From contig NZ_JABEZU010000001.1 in NCBI RefSeq assembly GCF_013149785.1, positions 1,240,001 through 1,304,000 of the forward strand: a DNA stretch of 64,000 bases. The letters run 5' to 3'. This document shows positions 25,345 through 34,037 of this stretch, in pieces. The stretch is from Isoptericola halotolerans (GTDB lineage Bacteria; Actinomycetota; Actinomycetes; Actinomycetales; Cellulomonadaceae). Below the pieces are notes generated by a model, which made no database searches, was not told the origin of the DNA, and was given only the letters and a program-made list of their open reading frames with translations. Every line of letters starts with the position of its first letter. The first letter of the stretch is position 1. A program made the translations under genes and the position numbers.

Positions 25345-25406
25345 CGCCGAACAGGAACCTGGGCCCGCTTTCGACAGTCGAAGCGGGCCCAGGTTCCTGT
25401 TCGGCG
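25345..25406. terminator. perfect 26-bp hairpin between lytTR gene and rph
   Basis: Arms 25345-25370 and 25381-25406 are perfectly complementary over 26 bp with a 10-nt loop that itself contains CGA/TCG. It begins 3 nt after the response-regulator stop. No T-tract is present. It overlaps the expected -35 region of the rph promoter. Confidence 0.8.
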
Positions 25407-25409
25407 TGG

Positions 25410-26225
25410 CTACATGCCGAAGCGGCGGCGCAGCTCGCGGGCGTGTCGGCGCGAGACCTCCACCCGGGAGCGCTGCCGGTCCGCCATCACCACCACCAGC
25501 GAGCCCTGGAAGTCCGGCACCAGCTCGCGCACGTGGTCGAGGTTGACCAGGTACGAGCGGTGCGCGCGGAAGAAGTGCCCGCGCAGGCGCCTCTCCAGCT
25601 CGTTGAGCGACATCGTCACCAGCAGACGCTCGTCGGCCAGCTTCAGGTAGGAGTACCCGCGCGCCGCGCTCGCGTAGACGATCGACGCCCCGTCCACCAA
25701 CACCGTCCGGCCGTCCTTCTGCACCGGGATCCGCACCAGCGGATCGCGTTCGTCCTGCGGTGCGGAGTCCGACGAGCGCGCCGAGGAGCTGCCCCCCTCG
25801 GCACCGGTCCCCGGGCCGCCCGACGTCGCGGGGGGCGCTGCGCTGCCCGGCGCTGCGCCGTCCTCCGCCCCGAGCGCTCGGTCCAGCGCTCGTCGCAACC
25901 GGTCGGCGTCGAAGGGCTTGAGGAGGTAGTCGACCGCCGCGAGGTCGAAGGCGTCGACCGCGTGATCCGGGTAGGCCGTGGTGAAGATGACCTTGGGCGG
26001 GTGCGGGAGGTCGCGGAGTGCCGCCGCGACCTCCAGCCCGGACCCGCCGGGCATCCGCACGTCCAGCAGCACCAGGTCGTAGTCGAGGGAGCCCAGCAGG
26101 AGGAGGGCTTCCTCACCGTTGGTGGCCTCGCCCACGACCTGGACCTGCCCGACCTCCTCGAGCAGGTAGCGCAGCTCGGCCCGGGCGGGGGCCTCGTCGT
26201 CGACGATCAGGGCCTTGGGTCGCAT
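25410..26225 (-). CDS. LytTR-family response regulator
   Basis: A 271-residue two-component regulator. The receiver spans about 1-120, with [20 protein letters not shown], phospho-acceptor D55 in [10 protein letters not shown], and [10 protein letters not shown] flexible Ser/Gly/Ala linker of about 45 residues follows. The LytTR DNA-binding domain is about 168-268 ([29 protein letters not shown], then [18 protein letters not shown]). LytTR proteins bind spaced direct repeats. It lies 6 bp downstream of its kinase and shares the transcript with a symporter, suggesting control of carboxylate uptake like the BtsSR system. Confidence 0.93.
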   Translation of the reverse strand: MRPKALIVDDEAPARAELRYLLEEVGQVQVVGEATNGEEALLLLGSLDYDLVLLDVRMPGGSGLEVAAALRDLPHPPKVIFTTAYPDHAVDAFDLAAVDYLLKPFDADRLRRALDRALGAEDGAAPGSAAPPATSGGPGTGAEGGSSSARSSDSAPQDERDPLVRIPVQKDGRTVLVDGASIVYASAARGYSYLKLADERLLVTMSLNELERRLRGHFFRAHRSYLVNLDHVRELVPDFQGSLVVVMADRQRSRVEVSRRHARELRRRFGM

Positions 26226-26231
26226 CGGGCG

Positions 26232-27527
26232 TCACCTTAACGGGATTCGCAGGTCCACGGTGGTCCCCTTGCCAGGGGTGGAGGCGACGTCGAACGAGTA
26301 CCGGTCGCCGAACAGCGAGTCGAGGCGCTGGGAGATGTTCCACAGCCCCACGCCCGAGTGCTGCGTGCTGCCGGCCCCGGGGCGTTCTCCCGCCAGCAGC
26401 CGTTCCAGGACCTCCGGCGCCATGCCGACGCCGTCGTCGCTGACGCGGATCGAGGTGGTCCGGGTCAGGGGGTCGACCCGGGCGCGCAGCTGGACCGTGC
26501 CGCCGGTCACCGAGTCCGCGATGCCGTGCTTGACCGCGTTCTCCACGATGGGCTGGATGACCAGCACCGGTACGCGTGACGTGAGGACCTGCGGGTCGAG
26601 GTCGTAGCGCACCCGCAGCCGGTCGCCGAACCGCGCCTGCTCCAGGGACACGTACGTCCGCACGAAGAAGTACTCCTGGCTGAACTCGGCGAAGTGACCG
26701 TCCTGGCGGACCGCGTAGCGGAAGAAGTCGCTCAGCCGCAGCAGGAGCTGGCGCGACTCCTCGGGATCGGTGCGCGACTTCGAGGCGATCGTGTTGAGGA
26801 TGTTGAACAGGAAGTGCGGGTTGATCTGTGCGCGGAGCGCGTCGAGCTTGGCGTCGGAGGCCAGGTGGCTCTCACGGTCCATCTCGGCGAGCTCGAGGTG
26901 CAGGGACAGCATGGAGGCCATGTCGTCCACGAGCACGCGGGGCGCCGGTTCGTCGTGGACCCGGTAGACCTTGAGCGTGCCGACCACCCGGTCGGCGACC
27001 GCCAGCGGGGCGACGACGGCGGTGCGCAACGGGCAGCCAGGTTCCGGGCAGCCGATCCCGTCGCGGGCGTGCATGACCACGGTGCGCTTCTTGTCCAGCG
27101 CCAGGCGCGAGACGCGCGTCTGCAGCGTGCCGCCGACGTGGTGGTGGTCGGAGCCCGGGCCGACGAAGGCGAGCACCTGCTCGGTGTCCGTGATGGCGAT
27201 CGCGTCGCCCCCCAGCAACGGCCGGATCAGCTCGGCGGTCCGGCGCGCGGCGTCCGGGGTGAGCCCGTTGCGCAGCGGCATGGAGCGGCCGGCGGCCGCG
27301 ATCGTCAGCCCGTCGCGTACCCCTCGTGGGTCGCGGGGCCTGCGAGGCCCGCGGGGGCCCCGCAACGCCGACGGGTAGCCGAGGACGACGACGGTGCTCA
27401 CCACGAGGCCTGCCGCGAGGGTGGGCAGCACCCCGAGCGGTGGCACGACGAGCACCTGCGTCACGAGGTAGACGGCCGCCCACGTGCCGACCAGCACGCC
27501 GGCCAGCAGCCGGCTACCCCCGCGCAC
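26232..27527 (-). CDS. LytS-type sensor histidine kinase
   Basis: A 431-residue membrane kinase. Two short helices at the N-terminus (about 8-55) are followed by a GAF-like domain (about 90-205) with paired cysteines in GIGCPEPGCPLRTAVVAPL. Next is the His-kinase domain with INPHFLFNILNTIASKS (phospho-His at about 232), and HATPase_c motifs ENAVKHGI, SDDGVGM and GVGLWNISQRL. The two cytosolic CPxxxCP-like cysteines could sense redox or a metabolite. The start overlaps the symporter stop by 14 bp, so kinase and transporter are made together. Confidence 0.93.
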   Translation of the reverse strand: MRGGSRLLAGVLVGTWAAVYLVTQVLVVPPLGVLPTLAAGLVVSTVVVLGYPSALRGPRGPRRPRDPRGVRDGLTIAAAGRSMPLRNGLTPDAARRTAELIRPLLGGDAIAITDTEQVLAFVGPGSDHHHVGGTLQTRVSRLALDKKRTVVMHARDGIGCPEPGCPLRTAVVAPLAVADRVVGTLKVYRVHDEPAPRVLVDDMASMLSLHLELAEMDRESHLASDAKLDALRAQINPHFLFNILNTIASKSRTDPEESRQLLLRLSDFFRYAVRQDGHFAEFSQEYFFVRTYVSLEQARFGDRLRVRYDLDPQVLTSRVPVLVIQPIVENAVKHGIADSVTGGTVQLRARVDPLTRTTSIRVSDDGVGMAPEVLERLLAGERPGAGSTQHSGVGLWNISQRLDSLFGDRYSFDVASTPGKGTTVDLRIPLR

Positions 27528-29214
27528 GGCGCGCCCTCCGTCCTGCCCGTCGGCGCCGGTTCTCGTCCAGGACGAGCTGCGCGAGGCGTTCGGCGTGCCG
27601 GTCGGCCGCCGTGCCGTGCATGATCAGCCACGACTTCTCGACGTCCGCGGGGGCGGTGGTGCGCAGGGACACCAGCACGGTCACCGCCGCGGCGAGCGGG
27701 GCGGCGACGAGCGTGGGCGTCACGAGCGCCTCGCGGAGCAACCCGCCGGCGGCGAACAGCCCCGCGGTGAACATCGCGACGGCCACGAGCATCCCGGTCG
27801 CCATGCCGGCCACGGCGGCGGCAGCCGTGGTGCGTCGCCACCAGATCGTCAGGAGGAAGACCGGTGTCAGGGCCGACCCTGCGATGGCGAACGCCCAGGT
27901 GACCATCGTGGCGACGATCGACGCGGTGGCCGTCGCGAAGGTCTCGGGCCGCAGCGCGAGACCCAGCCCGGCGGCGGCGCACGCCGTGACCAGCGTGGTG
28001 ACCCGTCCGGCCAGGACGGCCTGGCGCTGGGTGGCGCGGGGGTTGATGTGCCGTTCGTAGACGTCGTGACCCCACGACGCCGCGGCGGCGAGCAGCAGGC
28101 CGGCGATGGTGGACATCACCGCGATGAGCGCGCCCGCTGCGACGACCCCGAGACCGGCGTCCCCGCCGTAGATCCTGCCGAGCACCGGCAGGGCGTGCTC
28201 AGGGACCTGCAGCACCCCGTCGACGGTCAGGTCGGCGAGCCACGGGTGGTCGTCCACGGCGGTCGGGACGATCTCGCGGGCAGCGGTCCCCAGCATCACC
28301 GCCAGGGAGTAGAAGATCCCGGCCAGGCACAGCACCCATACCGTGGTGGTACGAGCCGCGGCTCCGGTCGGGGACGTGAAGTAGCGGTTCATGACGTGCG
28401 GGAGGCCGGCCGTCCCCAGGGCGAGCGTGACGATGAGGGCGAACTGGCCCAGGCCGCCGTAGCGGGCGCCGGGCTGCCCGAAGATCGCGGGCTCCTCGGG
28501 GTGCAGGGCGTTCTGCTCCGACGTGAGCCCGCCGTCGGGCGCCGGGTTCTCCAACGGTGCGCGCGACAGGTCCGCGACGGCGTCCCCGTAGTGGAAGCCC
28601 TCGCCGACGACGGTCGCGGCCAGCCAGACCAGGGCTCCGAGCAGCAGCAGGAACTGCACGGCCTGGGTCCAGGTCGTGCCCCGCATTCCGCCGAAGGCCA
28701 CGAGCCCGGCGACGACGGCCGTGGAGACCAGGATCCCGGTGGCGTACGGCGACAGCCCGAGAAGCCCGGAGCCGACCAGCAGCTCCCAGGTGATGCCGGA
28801 GCCGACCGCCTGCGGCACGAGGTACGACAGGATGACGACCTGCACCACGCCGACGGCGACCAGCCGGACCTTCTCCGAGCCCAGCCGACGTCCCAGGAAG
28901 TCGGGGATGGAGAACTCCCCGAACCGGCGCAGCGGTGCGGCCACGAAGAGGAGCACGGGGACGAACCCGGCGGCGAAGCCCACCGCGTACCAGGCGCCGT
29001 CCAGCCCGGTCGCGTAGACCGCCGCGGCGACGCCGAGGAACGACGCGGCCGAGAAGTAGTCGCCGCAGATCGCCCAGGCGTTGGTCGCCACACCGACCCG
29101 CTGACCGGCCAGGTAGAAGTCGACGGTCGACGCGCCACGCGGGCGGATGACGACGGCGACGACGGTCAGCAGGACGAGCACGCCGGCCAGGGTCAGGGCG
29201 CTGGAGCCGTTCAC
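27514..29214 (-). CDS. sodium/solute symporter (acetate-type, ActP/MctC-like)
   Basis: A 566-residue SSS-family transporter with about 13 helices. DFYLAGQRVGVATNAWAICGDYFSAASFLG (about 32-61) is the family signature. GGMRGTTWTQAVQFLLLL, LGTAGLPHVMNRYFTS and VMSTIAGLLLAAAASWGHDVY follow. The C-terminus is strongly basic (RRRRAGRRARRARG). Relatives import acetate, propionate or pyruvate with sodium or protons. It overlaps the DUF485 gene (4 bp) upstream and the kinase downstream, forming a DUF485-symporter-kinase-regulator operon. Confidence 0.9.
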   Translation of the reverse strand: MNGSSALTLAGVLVLLTVVAVVIRPRGASTVDFYLAGQRVGVATNAWAICGDYFSAASFLGVAAAVYATGLDGAWYAVGFAAGFVPVLLFVAAPLRRFGEFSIPDFLGRRLGSEKVRLVAVGVVQVVILSYLVPQAVGSGITWELLVGSGLLGLSPYATGILVSTAVVAGLVAFGGMRGTTWTQAVQFLLLLGALVWLAATVVGEGFHYGDAVADLSRAPLENPAPDGGLTSEQNALHPEEPAIFGQPGARYGGLGQFALIVTLALGTAGLPHVMNRYFTSPTGAAARTTTVWVLCLAGIFYSLAVMLGTAAREIVPTAVDDHPWLADLTVDGVLQVPEHALPVLGRIYGGDAGLGVVAAGALIAVMSTIAGLLLAAAASWGHDVYERHINPRATQRQAVLAGRVTTLVTACAAAGLGLALRPETFATATASIVATMVTWAFAIAGSALTPVFLLTIWWRRTTAAAAVAGMATGMLVAVAMFTAGLFAAGGLLREALVTPTLVAAPLAAAVTVLVSLRTTAPADVEKSWLIMHGTAADRHAERLAQLVLDENRRRRAGRRARRARG

Positions 29215-29546
29215 GGCCGCTCACCGGGTTCGTCCAGGGCCTCGCCGGGCGAACCCTCGGGGGTGCCGTCCAGCATCCGGTGCTCCACGGCGGACGACAG
29301 GCGTGCGACGGCGATGCCCAGGACGGCGAAGAAGACGTACAGCCCGAAGGCCGCGACGAGGAACCCGGGGCTCATGCCGCCCGCGAGCCTGGCCTGGGAC
29401 CACCAGTCCAGGGTCAGGGTGAGCACCGGGAAGGCGGCGACGGCGAGCAGGAACACGACGAAGTAGCCCACCGCCACGCGCCGCAGCGTGCGGAAGGTGG
29501 CGTCCACCTCCGCCGGGGTGTGTCCCGCGTCGACGTCGTCGTCCAT
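29211..29546 (-). CDS. DUF485-type small membrane protein
   Basis: A 111-residue protein with two predicted helices (about 25-48 and 62-84) after DATFRTLRRVAVGYFVVFLLAV. Small DUF485 proteins regularly accompany ActP-type acetate symporters, as here where the stop overlaps the symporter start by 4 bp. It is likely an accessory subunit or assembly partner; no enzymatic motif is present. It starts the symporter-kinase-regulator operon. Confidence 0.8.
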   Translation of the reverse strand: MDDDVDAGHTPAEVDATFRTLRRVAVGYFVVFLLAVAAFPVLTLTLDWWSQARLAGGMSPGFLVAAFGLYVFFAVLGIAVARLSSAVEHRMLDGTPEGSPGEALDEPGERP

Positions 29547-29620
29547 GAGGGTGCCACCCTACGGAGCGTCCGCGCTGCGGACCAGTCCCCGGCCTCGCCC
29601 TGCCGGGCGCGCCCGAGACG

Positions 29621-30085
29621 TCACGCGGGCGGGGCGACGGCGGGGGTGCGGATCAGCCTGACCGTGGTGGCGAGCAGGATGACCGCACCACCGGCGACCA
29701 TCACGAGCCCGATGCCGGGCATCGCCTGTCCCCAGGCGTCGGTGGTGGCGCTGACCTGCCCCAGCCGGACGAGCTGCCAGACGGCCACGAAGCCCGCGCC
29801 GCCGCCCGCGACGAGTCCGTGGGAGATCGCCACCCAGCGCCGCGGGAGGAGGGCTCCTGCCACGGCGACGAAGCCGGCGCACAGGGTCCACAGCCCGGGA
29901 CCTGCCGTGCCGCTGATGCTCCCGAAGGGTGTGAGGACCCAGGGCAGGAGGCTGCCGACGACCACCACCAGGGCGCCGACCAGGAGCCCGATGCTGCCGG
30001 GGTGCAGGATCTGCTTGCGCGGCTTGCCGGTGCGGCCACCCGCTCGGAGCAGGTTGCCGAGGGACGCGCTCGTCGTCGAGGCCAT
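29621..30085 (-). CDS. four-helix membrane protein of unknown function
   Basis: A 154-residue integral membrane protein. The basic N-terminus is followed by four hydrophobic segments: about 30-52, 64-82, 88-108 and 122-146, separated by short loops. No family motif is recognised. A TAGAGT box ends 6 nt before the ATG, so it has its own leaderless promoter. It is transcribed toward the DUF485 gene and away from the DUF4212 operon. Confidence 0.65.
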   Translation of the reverse strand: MASTTSASLGNLLRAGGRTGKPRKQILHPGSIGLLVGALVVVVGSLLPWVLTPFGSISGTAGPGLWTLCAGFVAVAGALLPRRWVAISHGLVAGGGAGFVAVWQLVRLGQVSATTDAWGQAMPGIGLVMVAGGAVILLATTVRLIRTPAVAPPA

Positions 30086-30091
30086 GGGCCG

Positions 30092-30097
30092 ACTCTA
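30092..30097 (-). promoter_or_regulatory. -10 box of a leaderless promoter (membrane protein gene)
   Basis: TAGAGT on the minus strand, 6 nt before the ATG at 30085. Confidence 0.5.
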
Positions 30098-30134
30098 GGC
30101 ATGCACCGGGCGGTCTCGACCTCGCTGCTCGGCC

Positions 30135-30162
30135 AACGGTCCGATTCGTCCGGCGAACGGTC
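30135..30162 (+). promoter_or_regulatory. AACGGTC direct repeat, candidate LytTR site
   Basis: Two copies of AACGGTC (30135-30141 and 30156-30162) spaced exactly 21 bp, two helical turns, as LytTR regulators prefer. A further CGAACGGT occurs at 30281-30288. It lies about 200 bp before the DUF4212-symporter start. Confidence 0.4.
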
Positions 30163-30362
30163 GCACGACGACCGCGACCGGTCGTGGTGCAGGCCGGGCC
30201 GTGCTGCGCCGCTCGGAGGACGACGTCGTCCGTTCGCGAGACGGTCCCGGCCGTCGGGAGACAAGACCTTGTGACCAGTACGAACGGTGCGATTCGCTCG
30301 GCCCGTACGAGGACGTACCCCGGGCGACGGTGCCCGGTGGTTCGCGACGAAGGGAGCGTCCG

Positions 30363-30683
30363 ATGTCGGACATCGTGCGAGAGGGCTCGCCAGATCCGGG
30401 GCCGCCGGCGAACGGCTGGCGGCAGGAGTACTGGAAGAAGAATCTTCGGCTGATGCTGGTGCTGCTCAGCATCTGGTTCGTGGTGTCGTTCGTCTGCGGG
30501 ATCCTCCTGATCGAGCAGCTGAACAACGTCGTGATCCTCGGCTTCCCGCTGGGTCTGTGGTTCGCGCAGCAGGGCTCGATCTACACCTTCATCATCCTGA
30601 TCCTGGTGTACACGCTGCGCATGGACCGGCTCGACGACGAGTACGGCGTCTCCGAGCGCGACACAGAGGGGAACCGGCTGTGA
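30363..30683 (+). CDS. DUF4212 small symporter subunit
   Basis: A 106-residue protein. QEYWKKNLRLMLVLLSIWFVVSFVCGILL begins the first of two helices; the second is FIILILVYTLRMDRLDDEYGV. This is the DUF4212 small subunit always found upstream of VC_2705-type sodium/solute symporters. ATG at 30363 is preceded by GAAGGGAG. The stop overlaps the symporter GTG by 4 bp. It probably forms a heteromeric carboxylate importer with it. Confidence 0.92.
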   Translation: MSDIVREGSPDPGPPANGWRQEYWKKNLRLMLVLLSIWFVVSFVCGILLIEQLNNVVILGFPLGLWFAQQGSIYTFIILILVYTLRMDRLDDEYGVSERDTEGNRL

Positions 30684-32350
30684 ACGAGATTCAGATGTGG
30701 TCCCTCGTCTTCGTGGGGCTGTCCTTCGCGGTCTACCTGACCATCGCGTGGCGCAGCCGCGTGAAGGAGACCAAGGGTTTCTACGTGGCCGGCCAGGGCA
30801 TCCCGGCGGTGGCCAACGGTGCAGCCGTGGCGGCGGACTGGATGTCCGCGGCGTCGTTCATCTCCATGGCCGGGCTCATCGCCTTCATGGGGTCGGACGG
30901 GTCGGTCTACCTCATGGGATGGACCGGTGGCTACGTGCTGCTGGCCCTGCTGCTCGCCCCCTACCTGCGCAAGTGGGGGAAGTTCACCGTCCCGGAGTTC
31001 GTCGGTGACCGGTACTCGGAGTACGTGCGGCTCATCGCCGCGGTCGCGGCCATCATCGTGTCCTTCACCTACGTGGTCGGTCAGATGCGCGGCGGCGGCA
31101 TCGTCTTCAGCCGCTTCCTCGACCTGTCGATCGAGGGTGGCGTGGCCGTCGCCGCGGCCGTCATCTTCCTGTACGCCGTCCTGGGCGGCATGAAGGGCAT
31201 CACCTGGACCCAGGTGGCCCAGTACACGGTCATGATCGTCGCCTACCTCATCCCGGCGTGGACCATCGCGCAGAAGATGACGGGCTTCCCGGTGCCGCAG
31301 GTGACCTTCGGTCAGATCCTGGGTGAGCTGGACGCGCTCAGCGAGAAGTTCGGGCTCGCGCACTACACGGAGGCCTTCGCGGCGAGGCCGCAGATCGACG
31401 TGTTCCTCGTGACGATGTCGCTGATGATCGGCACGGCCGGTCTGCCGCACGTGATCATCCGCTTCTACACGACCAAGTCGGTGCGCGGTGCACGGTTCTC
31501 GGCCTTCTGGGCGCTGTCCTTCATCGGGCTGCTCTACACGACGGCACCGGCCGTGGGCGCGTTCACCAAGCTCAACCTCATGCAGTCGGTGGACGGCGTC
31601 GCGGTCGGCTCGTTGCCCGCCTGGGTCAACAACTGGGCGGCGACGGGGCTGGTGACCGTCTCCGACAGCGCGTCGACGGTCACCTCCTTGAGCAACGACC
31701 CGGAGTCCGGTGCGGACCTCATCGTCAACAACGACATCCTCGTGCTGGCCACCCCCGAGATCGCCGGGCTCCCGGCGCCGATCGTCGGCCTCGTGGCCGC
31801 CGGCGGCCTGGCCGCGGCGATGTCGACGGCGGCCGGTCTGCTGCTGGTCATCTCGTCCTCGGTCTCCCACGACCTGTACTTCCGGGTCGTGAAGAAGGAG
31901 GCCTCGGAGTCGCAGCGCCTGCTGGTGGGTCGCATCGCCATGGGAGCTGCCGTCGTCGTCGCGATCTACGGCGGGATCAACCCGCCGGCGTACGTGGCAC
32001 AGGTCGTCGCGTTCGCGTTCGGGCTGGCGGCCTCGACGTTCTTCCCGATCCTCGTGCTCGGGATCTTCTGGAAGCGGGCCAACGCGATCGGTGCCGCAGC
32101 CGGCATGGTCACCGGTCTGGTGTTCACGGCGTCGTACATGATCTACACCCTCGACGTCTTCGGCACCTCGGCGAACGAGCACGTCCTGGGCATCTCCCCG
32201 GAGGGCATCGGCGCGATCGGTGCGCTGGTGAACCTGATCGTGACGGTCGTGGTCTCGAGGCTCACGGCACCACCGTCGGAGCACATCCAAGAGATGGTGG
32301 AGGGGATCCGCTACCCGGCCAGGCGGGTGGAGGCGCCGGCTTCCGAGTAG
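30680..32350 (+). CDS. sodium/solute symporter, VC_2705 subfamily
   Basis: A 556-residue SSS transporter with about 13 helices. FYVAGQGIPAVANGAAVAADWMSAASFISMAG (about 35-66), LGGMKGITWTQVAQY, MIGTAGLPHVIIRFYTT and AAMSTAAGLLLVISSSVSHDLYFR are characteristic. The subfamily is associated with acetate or other short carboxylate uptake and pairs with DUF4212. It is divergent from, and only distantly similar to, the symporter at 27514. It ends 7 bp before a long hairpin. Confidence 0.92.
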   Translation: MNEIQMWSLVFVGLSFAVYLTIAWRSRVKETKGFYVAGQGIPAVANGAAVAADWMSAASFISMAGLIAFMGSDGSVYLMGWTGGYVLLALLLAPYLRKWGKFTVPEFVGDRYSEYVRLIAAVAAIIVSFTYVVGQMRGGGIVFSRFLDLSIEGGVAVAAAVIFLYAVLGGMKGITWTQVAQYTVMIVAYLIPAWTIAQKMTGFPVPQVTFGQILGELDALSEKFGLAHYTEAFAARPQIDVFLVTMSLMIGTAGLPHVIIRFYTTKSVRGARFSAFWALSFIGLLYTTAPAVGAFTKLNLMQSVDGVAVGSLPAWVNNWAATGLVTVSDSASTVTSLSNDPESGADLIVNNDILVLATPEIAGLPAPIVGLVAAGGLAAAMSTAAGLLLVISSSVSHDLYFRVVKKEASESQRLLVGRIAMGAAVVVAIYGGINPPAYVAQVVAFAFGLAASTFFPILVLGIFWKRANAIGAAAGMVTGLVFTASYMIYTLDVFGTSANEHVLGISPEGIGAIGALVNLIVTVVVSRLTAPPSEHIQEMVEGIRYPARRVEAPASE

Positions 32351-32357
32351 TCCTGGT

Positions 32358-32457
32358 GAAGGACGGGGTTCCCTGCACCGCGCGGTCGCGCTCACGGGCG
32401 CTGCGCGCCCTCCGCTTCCGGTCTGACGACCGCGCGGAGCAGGGAACCCCGTCCTTC
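32358..32457. terminator. very long hairpin between convergent symporter and hpxO
   Basis: Arms 32358-32388 and 32427-32457 pair over 31 positions with one A-A mismatch. The 38-nt loop contains a further small GGGCGC/GCGCCC-type stem. It is placed between two convergent genes. No T-tract is present. Confidence 0.75.
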
Positions 32458-32505
32458 GTCCGGATCGCTCGTCGTCCGGGCGGGACGAGGCAGGTGGTGG
32501 GGGTG

Positions 32506-33699
32506 TCAGAGGGAGCCGACGCCCAGGTTCACAGGGCTGCCGGCGATGTTGCCGACGATTCCGCGGATGATGCCGCTGCCGTCGTTGCCGCGCAGGCTGT
32601 CGTACCAGGCGGCCGTCTTCGCGGCGTCGTACCCGTGCGTCTCCTCGCCACGGGCCCGCGCGCGCAGCACGAGGTCGCCGGCACGGGCGGTCCTGCTGCG
32701 CTCGTAGCGCCGCAGGGAGTCCTCGGCGCTCACGGTGTTGGTGGCGAGGCTGGTCGCGAGGGCGAAGGTGTCCTCCAGTGCGAGACACGCTCCCTGCCCG
32801 ATGTCGGGGGCGGTGGGGTGGGCAGCGTCTCCCAGGAGCGCGACGCGGCCGCGGACCCAGGTGGGGAACGGGTCGGCGTCCCAGATCTCCACCCGGTTGA
32901 GCGAGCGCCCCGGGTCGATGGCCGCGAGCAGCGCCTTGACCCCGGGCGCCCAGTGCGCGAACGCCTCGTCCAGCGGGGCGGTGCCGTCGGCGCGGTCGTA
33001 GGGCAGGCCCGCGGGCTGCGGGACGTCGAACCAGAAGTAGAAGCGACCGTCGGTCACGGGCATCACTGCTGCGCGCTTGCCCTCGGCGACATAGGTCGTC
33101 CACTGATCGGCAGGTCCGACCGCCGGGTCCGCCGTGACGAGCCCGTTGAAGTTGGTGTAGCCCGAGTAGGTCCGTTCGACGCGCGGGCCGCCCTCGTGCG
33201 CCCCCGTGACGTGGTCGCGGGTGACGGAGCGGGCGCCGTCGGCCCCGACGAGCAGGTCGGCGCTGTCGGTGGAGCCGTCGGCGAACGTCGCGGTCACCCG
33301 CTCCCCGTCGTCGACGACGGAGACGAGCTCCCTGCCCAGGTGGATGTTCTCGGTGCCGACCGTCTCCATCAGCAGGCCCTGCAGGTCGGCCCGTGCCACG
33401 GGGTAGGGGCGTTGGCCGGTCTGGTCGGTGACCGGAGCCAGGCTGAAACGGCACAGCTCGTCGCCGGTGCGCCCGTCGAGGTACGCCATGTGGTGCATCG
33501 CGCCGCCGAGCGCGGCCACCTGGTCGCCCAGGCCCAGCCAGTTGAGCACCTTGACGCCGTTGGACCACAGCGACAGCGCAGCGCCGACGGGCTTGTTCTC
33601 CCTCATCCTGTCGTGGACGACGACGTCGTGACCGAGCCGCTGCAGGGCGATGGCTGCGCTCGCACCACCGATGCCGGCCCCGATGACGATGATCTTCAT
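32506..33699 (-). CDS. hpxO: FAD-dependent urate hydroxylase
   Basis: A 397-residue flavin monooxygenase. IIVIGAGIGGASAAIALQRLG (3-23) is the FAD Rossmann loop. PVARADLQGLLM and ADLLVGADGARSVTRD are the second binding blocks, and VALLGDAAHPTAPDIGQGACLALED (about 300-324) the GD motif. HpxO-type enzymes use NADH to convert urate to 5-hydroxyisourate. The next genes, uraH and uraD, process exactly that product, which strongly supports the assignment. No cofactor-free uricase gene is in the island. Confidence 0.9.
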   Translation of the reverse strand: MKIIVIGAGIGGASAAIALQRLGHDVVVHDRMRENKPVGAALSLWSNGVKVLNWLGLGDQVAALGGAMHHMAYLDGRTGDELCRFSLAPVTDQTGQRPYPVARADLQGLLMETVGTENIHLGRELVSVVDDGERVTATFADGSTDSADLLVGADGARSVTRDHVTGAHEGGPRVERTYSGYTNFNGLVTADPAVGPADQWTTYVAEGKRAAVMPVTDGRFYFWFDVPQPAGLPYDRADGTAPLDEAFAHWAPGVKALLAAIDPGRSLNRVEIWDADPFPTWVRGRVALLGDAAHPTAPDIGQGACLALEDTFALATSLATNTVSAEDSLRRYERSRTARAGDLVLRARARGEETHGYDAAKTAAWYDSLRGNDGSGIIRGIVGNIAGSPVNLGVGSL

Positions 33700-33704
33700 G
33701 CTGA

Positions 33705-34037
33705 TCAGCTCCCGCGGTAGGTCGAGTAGGCGAACGGGCTGAGCAGCAGCGGGACGTGGTAGTGCCGGTCGCCGGCGTCGGCCTCGACGACGAAGGACAC
33801 GGTCACCTCGGGGTAGAACGTCTCGACCTCTCGTGCGCCGAAGTACGTCCCCGTGGCGAAGGTCAGGTCGTACCGGCCGGCCGGCAGCAGCTCAGGGCCG
33901 AGGGCGGCTCGGCCGTCGGCGTCGGTGGTGCCGGCGTCGACGCGCCGGCCCTGCTGGTCCGTCAGCTCGACGTGGACCCCCGCCGCCGGGGCGCCGGTGG
34001 TGGCGTCCAGCACGTGGGTGGTCAGGTGGCTGCTCAC
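33705..34037 (-). CDS. uraH: 5-hydroxyisourate hydrolase
   Basis: A 110-residue transthyretin-like enzyme. It opens SSHLTTHVLDATTGAPAAGV, contains the conserved His near residue 7, an Arg in DQQGRRV and RHYHVPLLLSPF, and ends in the diagnostic YRGS tetrapeptide. It hydrolyses 5-hydroxyisourate to the decarboxylase substrate. GTG at 34037 overlaps the uraD stop by 4 bp; the longer frame upstream has no homology. hpxO follows after 5 bp. Confidence 0.95.
   Translation of the reverse strand: MSSHLTTHVLDATTGAPAAGVHVELTDQQGRRVDAGTTDADGRAALGPELLPAGRYDLTFATGTYFGAREVETFYPEVTVSFVVEADAGDRHYHVPLLLSPFAYSTYRGS

Noticed and set aside
25345-25406. Perfect inverted repeat as remnant of an insertion sequence
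   Set aside because: No transposase fragment and no flanking target duplication; the position just after a stop codon fits a terminator better.
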